64,000 bases of DNA from Hydractinia symbiolongicarpus. Taxonomy: Eukaryota; Cnidaria; Hydrozoa; Anthoathecata; Hydractiniidae. Shown one piece after another: positions 40,620 to 55,603 of this stretch. A program made the translations under genes and the position numbers. Within the stretch, counting starts at the first letter, position 1. Every line of letters starts with the position of its first letter. The stretch lies in the NCBI RefSeq assembly GCF_029227915.1, contig NC_079878.1:8618001-8682000 (forward strand), read 5' to 3'. The notes beneath the pieces are model-generated. The model searched no databases. It was given only the letters and a program-made list of their open reading frames with translations, and was not told the DNA's origin.

Positions 40620-43600
40620 TTTTTGATGACTAGTTTTCTTTTTACTGTAAGAAACAAACCACACGCTTTTTTATTTGGAATATTTATGTTTATTCTTATT
40701 GATCAAATCTACACCTTCTGAATTCTGTAACTGAAATTAAGCTTAAATTGATATTAAGGATTTTGCTTGCCAGTTGTCTAAAATTTATATTCTCGTGTTG
40801 TTTGCAAAACTGGGTCAAATGCAAAAAACAAGCTTTATAGATAAAAATGAATAAATTGAAAACAGGCCCGCCTTACCTTATTTCAAACGGCTTTAAAATT
40901 CGCCGGTTTTTCTTGTCAGTTCGTTTAACTAAAGCCTGCAACTGGCGACTGTTTGAAAAAGTTAATTTTTACTTTTATTACCGATTTTCACGTTAAAAAA
41001 ACACAAGAAACAGAGAAAAACCAGTTTGTGGATTTATAATTCAGTCATGGTAATTAATACAAAAACATTACCTGATTACAACAGTAAGTAAAAGTAGTGA
41101 GTAAAAAAAATTCATGTAATCCTAAACAAATATATGTCAAAAAAATTGCTACAGCAGAAAAAAAATAGAAGTGCAAATAAACAACCAATAAGCAACTTAA
41201 AAAACAAACAACTTTTTTCACATATTTGTACATCTTATTTAAATATTTTCTTCCTTTTCTTCTTCCGTTCTCCAGCTATTGCTGGTTATTCCAGCTAGCG
41301 CTGTTACCTACGAGAAAAAAAATCTTGTTTGTGCGCATGCTGTTAGTCGATGAAATTAAAAGCCGAATATGAGTTAAAGTAAACGACAATTTTGCGTTCT
41401 AACAGCGATACGCCATGCTAATCACACTCAATAGCAATTTCATTTCTTTTTATTTAAAATCATGCTGAATCTGAAAACAGAGGAACGACAGTTTAACTAC
41501 TGAATTCGTTTTCTCACGTATGTGCAAATTCAATTAAATATCCACATCAATATTCTTCTTCTAATAATCATCAATATTCTTCTTCTTCTTCTTCTTCTTC
41601 TTCTTCTTCTTCTTCTTCTTCTTCTTCTTCTTCTTCTTCTTCTTCTTCTTCTTCTTCTTCTTCTTCTTCTTCTTCTGAGACTTAGAAAATTCAAGAATAC
41701 CGGTTGGTGGGAGGATCCACAAGTTTGTTTTATAGCAGCAGCTCCACGTATGGCTATTTGCCTTTTAATTACCCTCCCCTTTTTCGCGACGGTATCTGAT
41801 AGAATATTTTGCTGGTACTCAATTTTGCGAATAATCAAAATTTAGCAAATGTGCAAAAATCAATTTACGCGAAAATTGGAACCAAAAAAATATTTCACCA
41901 AACATACAAAGCATACCCGTTCGTTAACTTTTTTAAAATATATGTCGAAACTTTTAAATACTGCTTATAATGCACATCTCTGTTCCTTTTTCCCACCTCT
42001 TTTTTGCTGGAGTCTAAAAAAGTCAGTAGCTTTTTGCGAATATTGACACATTTATGTAGTTTGACATGAAAAAGCACCTAAAATGAAACAATTCGAGGCC
42101 ATTTTAAAGGATCTGAAATCCAAATCACTTCTCGGCGTCTAACCATACGGGGGCACCGTTTTCTGTTCACTTTAAAACAATGTCGTCGGGTCTGACCTCC
42201 TTGGCAAGTAAACATCATAGAATACGGATATGTCTACTTTTATTGTTAAACTCAGTTTGGATGCTAAAATCTTTATTTTAGCCGCGACTGTCAACGTTCT
42301 TAACCTCATTTTATTTATTAAATTAACGCAAGTCGTCTGAATTTTGTAACTACGGCGTACTCTATCCTAGATATTCATTTCAAATAAGTTGGAAAAAAGA
42401 AGGTTTTTATATCATTTTATTAAACCTATATTCCACTATAAAAATCGGGCATTTTGGTTTCTTGATAGGTTTGTTTATGCGGCAAAAAGGCCACCTGGCA
42501 CACCTTGAAAGTAGTTGTAACGGCTCAGGGGTGAAGAGAGCCCGGGGAAAAAGACGCTGTTAACGAGCTTGCATGAATTAACTGTTACTTTGGCGCCTGT
42601 TAAAACCAAAGAGAGTTCACCATTATGGCCGCTTTCTGTATTGTTGATCCTCAGTATGTTCCGTTTAGAAAGACGGATGTTGTCTTTCTTGGTTCTTCTT
42701 GAATTTTCTTGTGTGTGGCACGCTCTTCTTTTTCTAGTAGTTGTTCTTGTATGAAATCGATCCAAATCAACAGGAATCACTAACACTATAAAGTGGTGGG
42801 TAGCTAGCTAAGGGCTTGAAATCTGACGTGAGTCTTTTTAGGCTCCTGTCAACTATGTATGGAGATACATGCCCATGCTCTCTAAGGTCGCAATCACAAA
42901 TCATTTTGGTTAGGGTGCTTTTGACCTGTCAATTAAGGATTGGGTGGTGGATAGCATTTATGAAATATACAGGATTTTGGAATTAGGATCTTTAATTTTC
43001 TAACATAGGGGGCCAAGCTGGAAGTTGAACCTTCAATACTCTGTGCCAAAGCATACAAAAAGTGCTAAAAGAAGAGGCTATTTTGAGAAGTTTATTATCT
43101 TGACATGTTTTTGTTTACATTTGGGCACTATTATTAAATCCTGGAGCTCACCTTTAATTGTGTACAAAATTTTTAATAATAATAAGATCAGAAAAGGGAT
43201 TAGCTATAGTACTAATTATTGAGAACCACTTTGTTTTCTTTGCATTCAATAGAAGTTTACTGAAAGTAACACACGCGCATGGTAAGGGATGCCAGGAACC
43301 TCAGAAGCAATATTTTTTTGTTTATTTCATTTTATTCTGCACAACATTTACCCCTTACTAGATCTTACACTGATGATTTTTGCCTCTACATGTGTCATAT
43401 AGTGGAATTGTATATATAGACTTAGTGGAAGACCATAGTAGACTTCTGAATTTTTCCAATTATTGAAGTAAAGGGAACAATAAATGTCCTGCTTGTCAAT
43501 CTCATCATCCCCAGTGCTGTTTTCACTTTTTTTATATTGGGACTGCGTGCAAGAAAAAGTAGATTGTGCCAATATCCAAATTGCAAATATATATTTTTAA

Positions 43601-46600
43601 TCAAAACTTCAAGCTCTTCATGTTTGATGCAGCGGGTTGACAAATTTCTAAATTTTTTGGGTGCTGACATCTTTAAAGTAGCGGTATGGTAAATAATTAC
43701 TTTTTTTACATTTTTTTTAAGGAACATCTTACTTTTAAAACTGCTCTTTCCAATGAACTAAATTTTATTCCAAAATGTTTCCTCAAAATTGAAGGATTTA
43801 TTGTTACAAAATCTTCCACTCCGTATGTCTTTGTTCTGGTGATCAAATATTTCTGTGCACGAATGATTCACCTTTACTAAAAATAATCTGACCTTCAGCT
43901 TTGAGAACTGTTTCTGTTTACGCAATAATTATGCATAAGGTGTGAGATAAGCGAGACAAAAAGTACTGAAAAAAAGTTGGAATATAACTAATGAATAATT
44001 AAATATTCTCTTTTTAATTTCTTGTAAACAATCACAGGTTGATAGAAAAAACTTTGTTAACGAATATCTTTTTTTATAAAATTTTCGGTTGCCTACTCTT
44101 CTTATAAGGGATCTGTCTCAAAAATACATTGGATGACGTCATGAAACTTTCGTTTTCGGCTTCACGAGTGTTTGATTTCTAGCGTGTCTTATTTTAATTT
44201 TTGGTCAGCGGATTTGGATGCAGAAGTTATTGAAAGAAAAAGGAAAAAATGAAGTGTTATTTTAAGTTCTTATAGATGATTTACGGCATATTTTTAAAAC
44301 GATTAAAGTTGAGAAAAAATGAGACACACAATGTAAATTCAGACTATGCAGAACATGTGAACATATTTTTTTAAGGCTTTCGACTATATTTTTTTTCTGT
44401 TACAACATTTTAATATTTTTTTAGTAATATTGTAGAACAAACTTCTGTTAACAAGTACATATATACTTTTGCAATGTTTTTTTTAAAATGGAAAGTTGAA
44501 ACAAAATGCTTTATACAGAGAGTGTGTAATTACCATACTACTAAAAATTCATAAAACATAACTTTGTGATTGTTTTTATCGCTGATTGGATTTTCCATAA
44601 ACTTATTCACAAGTATATACATAATATACAGTAAGTTTGTGACAGGCATAGCTGATGTGTTTATTTTTGTTCAAGTCACTAAAAAATGCATGTCTCAAAA
44701 TGAATTTTTTCAATTCCTGTCAAAGTATTAGTCTGTGTCAGCAATATTTTGGTGCTTACAGACCTGTTCCCCAATAGCCCACTAACCAACTAAGATATTT
44801 CTGAGGCCAAAATTTTTAGACGGAGTATTTAGACATTTCTTAGCTTATTTTTCTGATAAATCTCGGCTGTTTGAAGCTAATAAAATTGCCAAAAATTTAT
44901 TGAGATGTTAAGGCAAAGGATTTTTGAAAAAAAAATAATTAAAAATAATAAAAAAAGAAAGCAATTTCTGAACACTGGAGAGTTATTTTGTTAAAAGTTA
45001 TTAAATTTTTTTATCTGTATATATATTTAGTTTTGACATGCATGTTAGTATCATAGAAAACCTTTAAGATGTATAATGTTTTCCTCATCCAGGTAACGAC
45101 AGTCAAGTGAATTTTATCCAGACAGGTAAACAACGCTGAATACTTTTATTTACATTTTCGTTTTTTGTAAAATTAATTTGATGTATATTATGTTGTTCAG
45201 GTATAATAAAGTTTTTACTTCAACTTCATAATTTATGCATTATACTTTTTTTGCTTCTTCCTTACTGTGAAAAAAAAAATAATAAAAAGTGTAAATGCAC
45301 AGGCTTTGAAGAAATCATTTTGTTAATAAATTGTACCCATTTTCTTTAAAGACTCTTAAAATGCCTAATTTCGGAAACTCAAGAAGTACAGCTAATGCCA
45401 AACTATGTTTATGCTATGTAATTGCTATAAATTGGCCTGAGAACATCCCATAAGAACTTTAAAGTTAATAATCCTCTTTGTACTTAATGGACCTGGGATG
45501 CTTAATGTTATGTCAACCCCTTGCCTTATGTGTGAGAAAATTTATACTTTTATACTTTTATATAATTATAATATAAAAATATATATAAAAAAATTTTGAA
45601 TTAATAAATTGACTTTCTTGATTTTACTATATCTATATGTATAAAATTTATGATATATTTACATTGCTATTTTTTCAGTCTGCAAATTTTACATGATACT
45701 TTTAAACAAATTACATGTCCTTATTTTTAGGGTAGCCGTTATGTTTGGGAGAAAACTTGTCGTTTATAAACAGGGACTGAATTTTCTTTCACTTTAAAGC
45801 TGACATTTTGTGTATTTTTATGTGATTTAGCTTTTTAATTTTGCTGACTGTGATACATTCAGACTACATTTCATGCAGTGGCTTAACGTCACACCAAACC
45901 CTAACACCGCCTTAACATCACACCTAAATAAATCTATGCTGCACAAAACTTCACCTCCTGTCCTGCGAAAAAACACTTTAACACTCTGTAAGTATATAAA
46001 CAAGATACTTTTAAATTTCCTTTGAACATTAAGCTACAATAACAACAGGCAAATATTTTATTTTTCACAAAAATCCAGAAAATAGCATAAACGTTCCTGT
46101 GTCTTTTTTGCACTAAAGCTTCAACACCATTTGCTTTACTTGAATTTGAGAAATTGATGAAATAGCAAAACACAACAGTCTGCCCCAGACCAACCCCTTG
46201 CTACATGGTAGCATTTAAAAAAAAATTAAGTAAAATTAGTCACAAATAAATCTTCTTTACAATGTTTTTAAACCAATCAGGTTTGTTTTTAAACCTGATA
46301 TTTTTTTCAAAATCACAAACTTTATTATGAAGACAATAAAGTCACAGGCGCTGATGACCAGAACTTCAAATAAATGATATTATCCTTATCTTTTATAAGA
46401 GCTTTTTAGTTTATTTATCCTTTTAATCAGAAAAATGATGTTGAGCTAAATTTTTTTTATTAATTTATTTGATTTTAGTATTTTTCTGCTCTATAAACAT
46501 GTGTCTTTTTAAACTAGTAATCCTTCTACAGCTTTCAGCTTACAAGAACTGGCAAGAGTTTTGAAATCAAACAAACTTTCATTGTTGTTGTTGTTAAATA

Positions 46601-46800
46601 TTTATCTTTTCACACCTTCTGTCCACATATTACAAAATACTGCAACAGAAGGATACTATCATGTTCAACATGTGTCATTGTTAAGCATACCTGTATGAAT
46701 AATTTTAATAAAATATGTATGTGGTTTTCAGAGTTTTAGAGTTTAACTTTTTATTGTCTAAATCATTTAAATTATGTTTCAAACATAGTTCAAATGAAAA
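40620..46800. other. Intergenic interval without supported gene
   Basis: No complete exon series is seen. A segment at 42475-42786 has two long overlapping minus-strand frames. One of them (about 42745-42640) reads EQLLEKEERATHKKIQEEP and looks coding-like before a stop, so it may be a gene remnant. An ATGACGTCAT word (CRE-like) occurs near 44132. The remainder is AT-rich simple sequence. Confidence 0.4.
41577..41676 (+). repeat. (CTT)n microsatellite, about 33 units
   Basis: A perfect CTT/AAG tract of about 100 bp. The poly-Leu and poly-Arg frames across it are artefacts. The purine/pyrimidine strand split can form triplex DNA. It lies about 1 kb upstream of the astacin gene start. Confidence 0.95.
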
Positions 46801-46835
46801 AATTAATTTTATAGATTAAAAATAAGTAATACAAA

Positions 46836-47669
46836 ATGACAGATTTAGATAGCAAGCTAAGAGGGGAAGAGAATATTAACTATGTATCAGATTCAGATGA
46901 GGAAGAATGCAGTCGGGGCAGAGACTTAGATGATGAAAGTTCAACAGCGAAAGTCGATGTTCCTGCAGAAATAAATGACCTGCCACAATTTGATACGTCT
47001 GGACCAAAGACTGGTCCCAAAGGTGTTTTAGAAGATTATCGGAGATATCAGGAATTAAAAAAGTTACAAGATGCTGAAGAAACAAAGGAAAGAATTGCAC
47101 TGCATAAAAAACATGCTTTCACTGTTGATGTGGATAAACACAAAGTTGAGGAAGAGGAAAACTTTGACGTTGATGATGATGATTTTTTGAAGAAATACCA
47201 CGAGAAAAGGCTTGCTCAGTTGCAAAAGGAAATGGAAAACAAGTTGACAGAAAATGCCCCAAAGTTTGGTCAGCTGTTGGAACTAAATGGAAACAAACTA
47301 AGTGAGGCTATTGACAAAGAGGATCGCAAGGTTATTATTGTAATCCACTTATATGAAGACACAAATTCTTCGTGTAAACAAATGAATGCATGTTTAAAAT
47401 GTCTTGCGAAGCAGTATCCATACATAAAATTTTGTAAAGTACGAGCTTCAACAGCCGGACTCAGTTTAAATTTTAAGATGAATGCTTTGCCAGCATTGCA
47501 AGTTTACAAAGAACGTGTCTTAATTGGCAATTTTCTAAAGATGCAGGACAAACTTGATGAAGAATTTTATGCATCTGATGTTGAAAACTTTTTGATTGAT
47601 TCTGACATTCTAACAAATGGGACTAATTTCGATCAGGATTTGGTGGACAGTGATTATGAACTGGATTAA
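46836..47669 (+). CDS. PDCL: Phosducin-like protein
   Basis: A 277-residue protein in one coding exon. Members of this family act in the cytosol with the CCT chaperonin to assemble G-protein beta-gamma dimers. The acidic N-terminus is followed by the conserved GPKGVLEDYRRYQ motif (about residues 60-72), a Glu/Lys-rich helix, and DDDDFLKKYHEKRLAQLQ. From about residue 150 a thioredoxin-like domain begins (KVIIVIHLYED, YPYIKFCKVRAS, NALPALQVYKERVLIGNF), ending in the acidic VDSDYELD tail. The length is close to animal PDCL. A TTTTATAG sequence at 46808-46815 may be the acceptor of a 5'-UTR intron. AATAAA-like signals lie near 48045. Motif order and the GPKG block favour PDCL over PDCL2/3. Confidence 0.92.
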   Translation: MTDLDSKLRGEENINYVSDSDEEECSRGRDLDDESSTAKVDVPAEINDLPQFDTSGPKTGPKGVLEDYRRYQELKKLQDAEETKERIALHKKHAFTVDVDKHKVEEEENFDVDDDDFLKKYHEKRLAQLQKEMENKLTENAPKFGQLLELNGNKLSEAIDKEDRKVIIVIHLYEDTNSSCKQMNACLKCLAKQYPYIKFCKVRASTAGLSLNFKMNALPALQVYKERVLIGNFLKMQDKLDEEFYASDVENFLIDSDILTNGTNFDQDLVDSDYELD

Positions 47670-47699
47670 ATATGAAAAAGAAGATTTATTTTGTACTAG

Positions 47700-50600
47700 T
47701 CAATATAAAATTATTTCTTGTAATACAAGGTTTAAATTAGAAATATAACGTAAGTTCGCCAAAATTTGTCAATGAAAAAAGAGGAAAAAGAAGAAAACAT
47801 CTTCTTAGCTGGGAGCACTGTACGCCACTTGCCATTGATCTTTTTTATTGATTATGTTTTTATAAAATCTATTAAGAATTAGGTCATACCAACGATGGAT
47901 AAAAAATTGGATTCGCAATTTTAACTTTATTCTTCATTTAATGATTCACAAAAATGAATCCTGTAGAAGCCTTTCTCTAAAAATTATTTTTAATTCTGTG
48001 TTTTCTTATATGAGGATTTAGTTGCAGATACATAATATGTATTAAATAAATATTTCCATTATTTTGATTTAATATTATTGTTGTTACTTCTGTAAATACA
48101 ACTATGATATACGAAGTGAATTTAATTTATACTATAGAACTTATATGCATAGTATCTGTACATCAGTTGTGCTATTATTGTGACATGATTTTTAGCATTT
48201 GAATACTGTAAACTCGTGATTGCTTCAATGTTTTTCTATGCTTGATTGAATTAAGTTGCTTAAACTAACTATTTTAGGATTTTGGTAACCAATCTGCACT
48301 GAAAACGGTTTAGTTGTATTATGTAACACTTCTATATTTATCTCCTGTGAATCTATGTGTAACCATTCAGGCATTTTAAATCTATATCACAGGTCTTTGT
48401 TTTTTTTTATTATAGTTGCCTCCTTTAGTTTCATCGATTTGAGGTCAATGCTTCTAATACTCTATTGGGGCATACACAAGATGAATTTCATGTTTCATTA
48501 ATGTAATTAGCAGAATATTCAGAACAAAGAAAACATTATGTACTACTTTCAACATTAACATTTGTGTTGAATACAATACTTTTTAATAAGTTTCACATTT
48601 CCATGAACAAACTGTATGATTTAATGATCCAGCTAACTGTTGGCTTTATTCTACATCCAAATAATTACAATATTATTATCATTGGGAAGTTCTGCCATAG
48701 TGTTTTATTTAACGGGCAAGTAAACACAAAAATTATAATTTAATTTTTAATAGAACTTTGATTCATTAAAAAATGGGTATGTGGCATTGCCTACCTCTTT
48801 CAAGAATTCTGTATGAACATTGAAAAAATTTTATATCTTGCCAGACCCCCTTTTTTCAGAACTTGTTTTTCATCAAAATCAGTTAACTTTAAGAAATAAA
48901 AATAAAGATATTTTTAAATAAACAATATAATACCTTGTATTCTGTCACTCTTCACCAGAGGTACTTTAAATAAATAAATGACATATGAGCCCAGCCTTTC
49001 TGATTCAAATTTTTCACCATCAGCAATTCTTTACCAACACAAGTCTTCATTATACTATTTTGGGTTGGCATTCACGTCAGCCAAAAAATTACGACTTGAA
49101 TTTTTTGTTTTTGTGAACAATTTACAATTTCACATCAGCAAAAACGGTGACATGAACTTTTTCTCCTTGTTTGACATCGGCAAATTACCTAAATTCGAGC
49201 TTTTTTTTCCAAGCTGGATTGTTCACATTTAAACTACTTTAATTCTAATTAAGGTTAATAAGCAAAATGCTCAGAAACCACTTTTATGATCTTATTTAAT
49301 TCTTGCATGAAAGGAATATTTTCTATCGCTTTTTTTGCATCAGTACTTTTAGACCTGTTAAGAGATTTGCATTCAACCTTTATCAACGCACAGATATTAC
49401 AAAAAGTAAATTGATTATCATAAATTTTTGGTTGTATTACGTGGGATCTGCATGTCAGTTTCCAATCAACTTTTGTGAGTAAACATATAGCGGCTATACA
49501 AGCTTACCCAGAAAATTTTATTGTAAAGCAAGCTGGAGACCTGGGTTATTGGATCATTATAAGAATTTTTAGAGACCTGGATTAACCAAACAAATGTCAT
49601 TTTGACAAAAAAATTTATGTTAATCAATTAACCTTTATAATATCTGTGCGTTGATAAAGGTTGAATGCACATATCTCTTAACAGGTCTAAAATTAATGAT
49701 GACAGAAAATGTCTAAATTTTACTATTAGTTAAATATGACACCATAATTTATGCAGCATAATTAAATCTAAAATTCTTTAAATGTGAATATCTTGAGTAC
49801 CTACACAGCTTTTTAAAAAATTTACAAAGTTTTGTTGACCAACCTTTTTTATCTCTATAATGTAAGTCCAACATCATTTTATACCTTGGGTTCGCTTTAG
49901 GTTATATGCCTAAATACCTGCATTGTGGGCAATAAAAGGAGGAGGACGACAACGCTAAGTCCCCTAAATATTTTTTTGTGTTTGTTACAGCAAAAGTTCC
50001 TACAATCCCAAGTCTAAGGTCTAAAAAATTAAGAGACAATAACAGTATATCGTCCAGGCTCAGGGAAGGCAATTGTTCTAAAATTAAATAAACACATGAT
50101 TATTTATAAGAACAGATTTATAAAAACACGCACCTCAGATCCTGCCAGGAAGTAAGAACAGAATAAGAACATCTTAAGGCTCAAATTATTCTTGTCATAA
50201 CTAAAAGGAATTAGACTATTATTTTCCAGTACTCTGTAAAACTAACAAATGGTTGTTTTTGTTACTTTTCTCTTGCTCGATTGTTCATGAACACATAGAG
50301 TCTCATTAGCAAAGAACATTGAAAATTCAAATTAAATTTGATAAGAAAATTCCATAATTAAAAACAAAATAAGCTATATATTCTGAAGTTGTGTTTTATT
50401 ATTAAAATGTTTTACAACCAATCAGGCCAAAAAGACTAAGAACAGTCAGCAACAGGTTAGATTTTAATGAGTTTTTTAAAAAATGAGTGTAGCTTTTGGG
50501 AATATTGGCACTGAAAATGTATCTGAAAAAGACAATTTTAAGGGCTGGTTGTTGAATTGTTTTTAATTAAGACTTTTTAACAAGCATCTTCTGTTACTAA

Positions 50601-50960
50601 GAATATCAGAAAAAATACCTTGAAAGTGAAATTTTCAATTTGCTTGCTTCCTTTTGTTTACCAAATGACTAATTAGAAATGTGAAATTATCCTAGATATC
50701 TTCTAGATATGTTTTTTCAAAAACGAATGTTCTGTTTGCTACTCTGAATCTGCTAAAATGAACTAAAATATGTTTTGTTGTTAATCTAACATTGTGTTAG
50801 ACAAGGATTCTTTGTATCCTTTTAGAACCTTTAAAGCACTAAAAAACAAACAAAAACAAGTGGTGAATATATATAAGACTTTGGTTCTTATGAGAAATAG
50901 TGTTTTTAGTTTTTTTGGTATTATTGTATATAATAAAACATAGTTTCTGTTTCCTGTCAA
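47700..50960. other. PDCL-DTYMK intergenic interval
   Basis: Only AT-rich DNA and a long inverted repeat (49347-49692) are seen. A plus-strand frame of 84 codons at 48978-49232 has no recognised domain. Confidence 0.5.
49347..49692. repeat. Long inverted repeat, arms about 53 bp
   Basis: The arm at 49347-49399 (starting TTTTAGACCTGTTAAGAGAT) is nearly the exact reverse complement of 49638-49692, separated by about 240 bp. The structure fits a MITE with long terminal inverted repeats, or a stable RNA fold-back. No TSD is evident. Confidence 0.8.
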
Positions 50961-50966
50961 GAAGTT

Positions 50967-54409
<3,443 letters not shown>

Positions 54410-55603
54410 AATATTAGGCTTTTTTTAATATATAAAAGGAAAAATGCTATTTATGATTAGAAATACACATAATAATATTTATTACAAAATTTTTAAGCAC
54501 TTGCGTTAAATCAAGTTTTATACATTATATAATATATGCTTACAAATTCTTTGATTGTCCAATCTTTCTTGTGATTTACTTTTCTTTTTTACAGATTTGT
54601 CTTTTTCTGAACATTTCATTCCACGCACTTATAGTTTTACTGTAATCAAGGGAAGTAACTTTGCCCCACAATGAAATAAATACATTTTTTCGTCCTTTAC
54701 TTTGTGTAAAATGCAAGACCATCATTGCTTTTATACTCCCTTTATCTACTGTATGCTGTTTTCTCCGGAATCCTATATTTATTTGCATAACTTTCTATAA
54801 ATTCACAAGTATAGATATTAATAGGTATTGTGAGTATTTTTCTGCTTTTAAAAGTTGATCACAGCAAACAGAAGCTACCTTTCAAATTTTGACAAACGTC
54901 ACGATTGCTTCTCATTTTCATCATGCTACACTAAACTGCAAATAAGAACATCCTTGCATTTGCATTTAGTGTCTGGCAGTGAGCGGCTCAATCTGCAGTC
55001 CTCATCACTGGGAGTTGCAGATAAACTAACAAGAAAAATCTTAGTTTTTTATAAGTAGTTGCTTTAAACCGAAGCTTTATCCTTTCAAATAAAGTCAATT
55101 TTCATATATAACTGCAAATAATAATTGAATCATTTCTTTTTCTGAAGCAATTATTTATAGAAACTACTTGCTATTTTTTATAAAGAATTGGCAACAAAAT
55201 TAGTCCTTTGAAAAATTAAGTAGCCTGAGAAAGTGTTCTGTTTTTCTGAAAATAATTTCGATGAGAAATCGTTTTTCCTTTGTCTTATTTATAACAAATT
55301 AGCTTTCTTTGAAAAAGTATCTGATTAACAAAGCAACCTTGAAACAATCTTTAACCGCAGAATTCGCTATATAACAATTAATTGCTTATTTATCGTACAA
55401 TCACTGTACATCCATTTTCTGTTCAAAATGTTAGGCTTTTTCTGTCCACTGTTTTTAAGGTATCAATGTTGGTCAGGACATTAAAAATACATATCTCTAA
55501 ATTTACTTTCATTTTTTCGTCAATATAACTTGTAGTGATATACATAAGGATGTCATAGTCAAATTAGCAGCATCGAAAAGAAATAGAAAAGTTGGATCTT
55601 AAA

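Noticed and set aside
41522-41845. Frames with poly-Leu or poly-Arg over 100 codons
   Set aside because: These are translations of the (CTT)n microsatellite.
42475-42786. 103-codon minus-strand frame and overlapping EQLLEKEERATHKK frame
   Set aside because: No domain or splice support. The second frame hits a stop after about 34 codons, so at most a gene remnant.
54595-54674. Alternative last exon of thymidylate kinase
   Set aside because: Splice sites and phase are acceptable, but the read-through end of exon 5 carries the KHKPLLMSLFKK C-terminus typical of the family.
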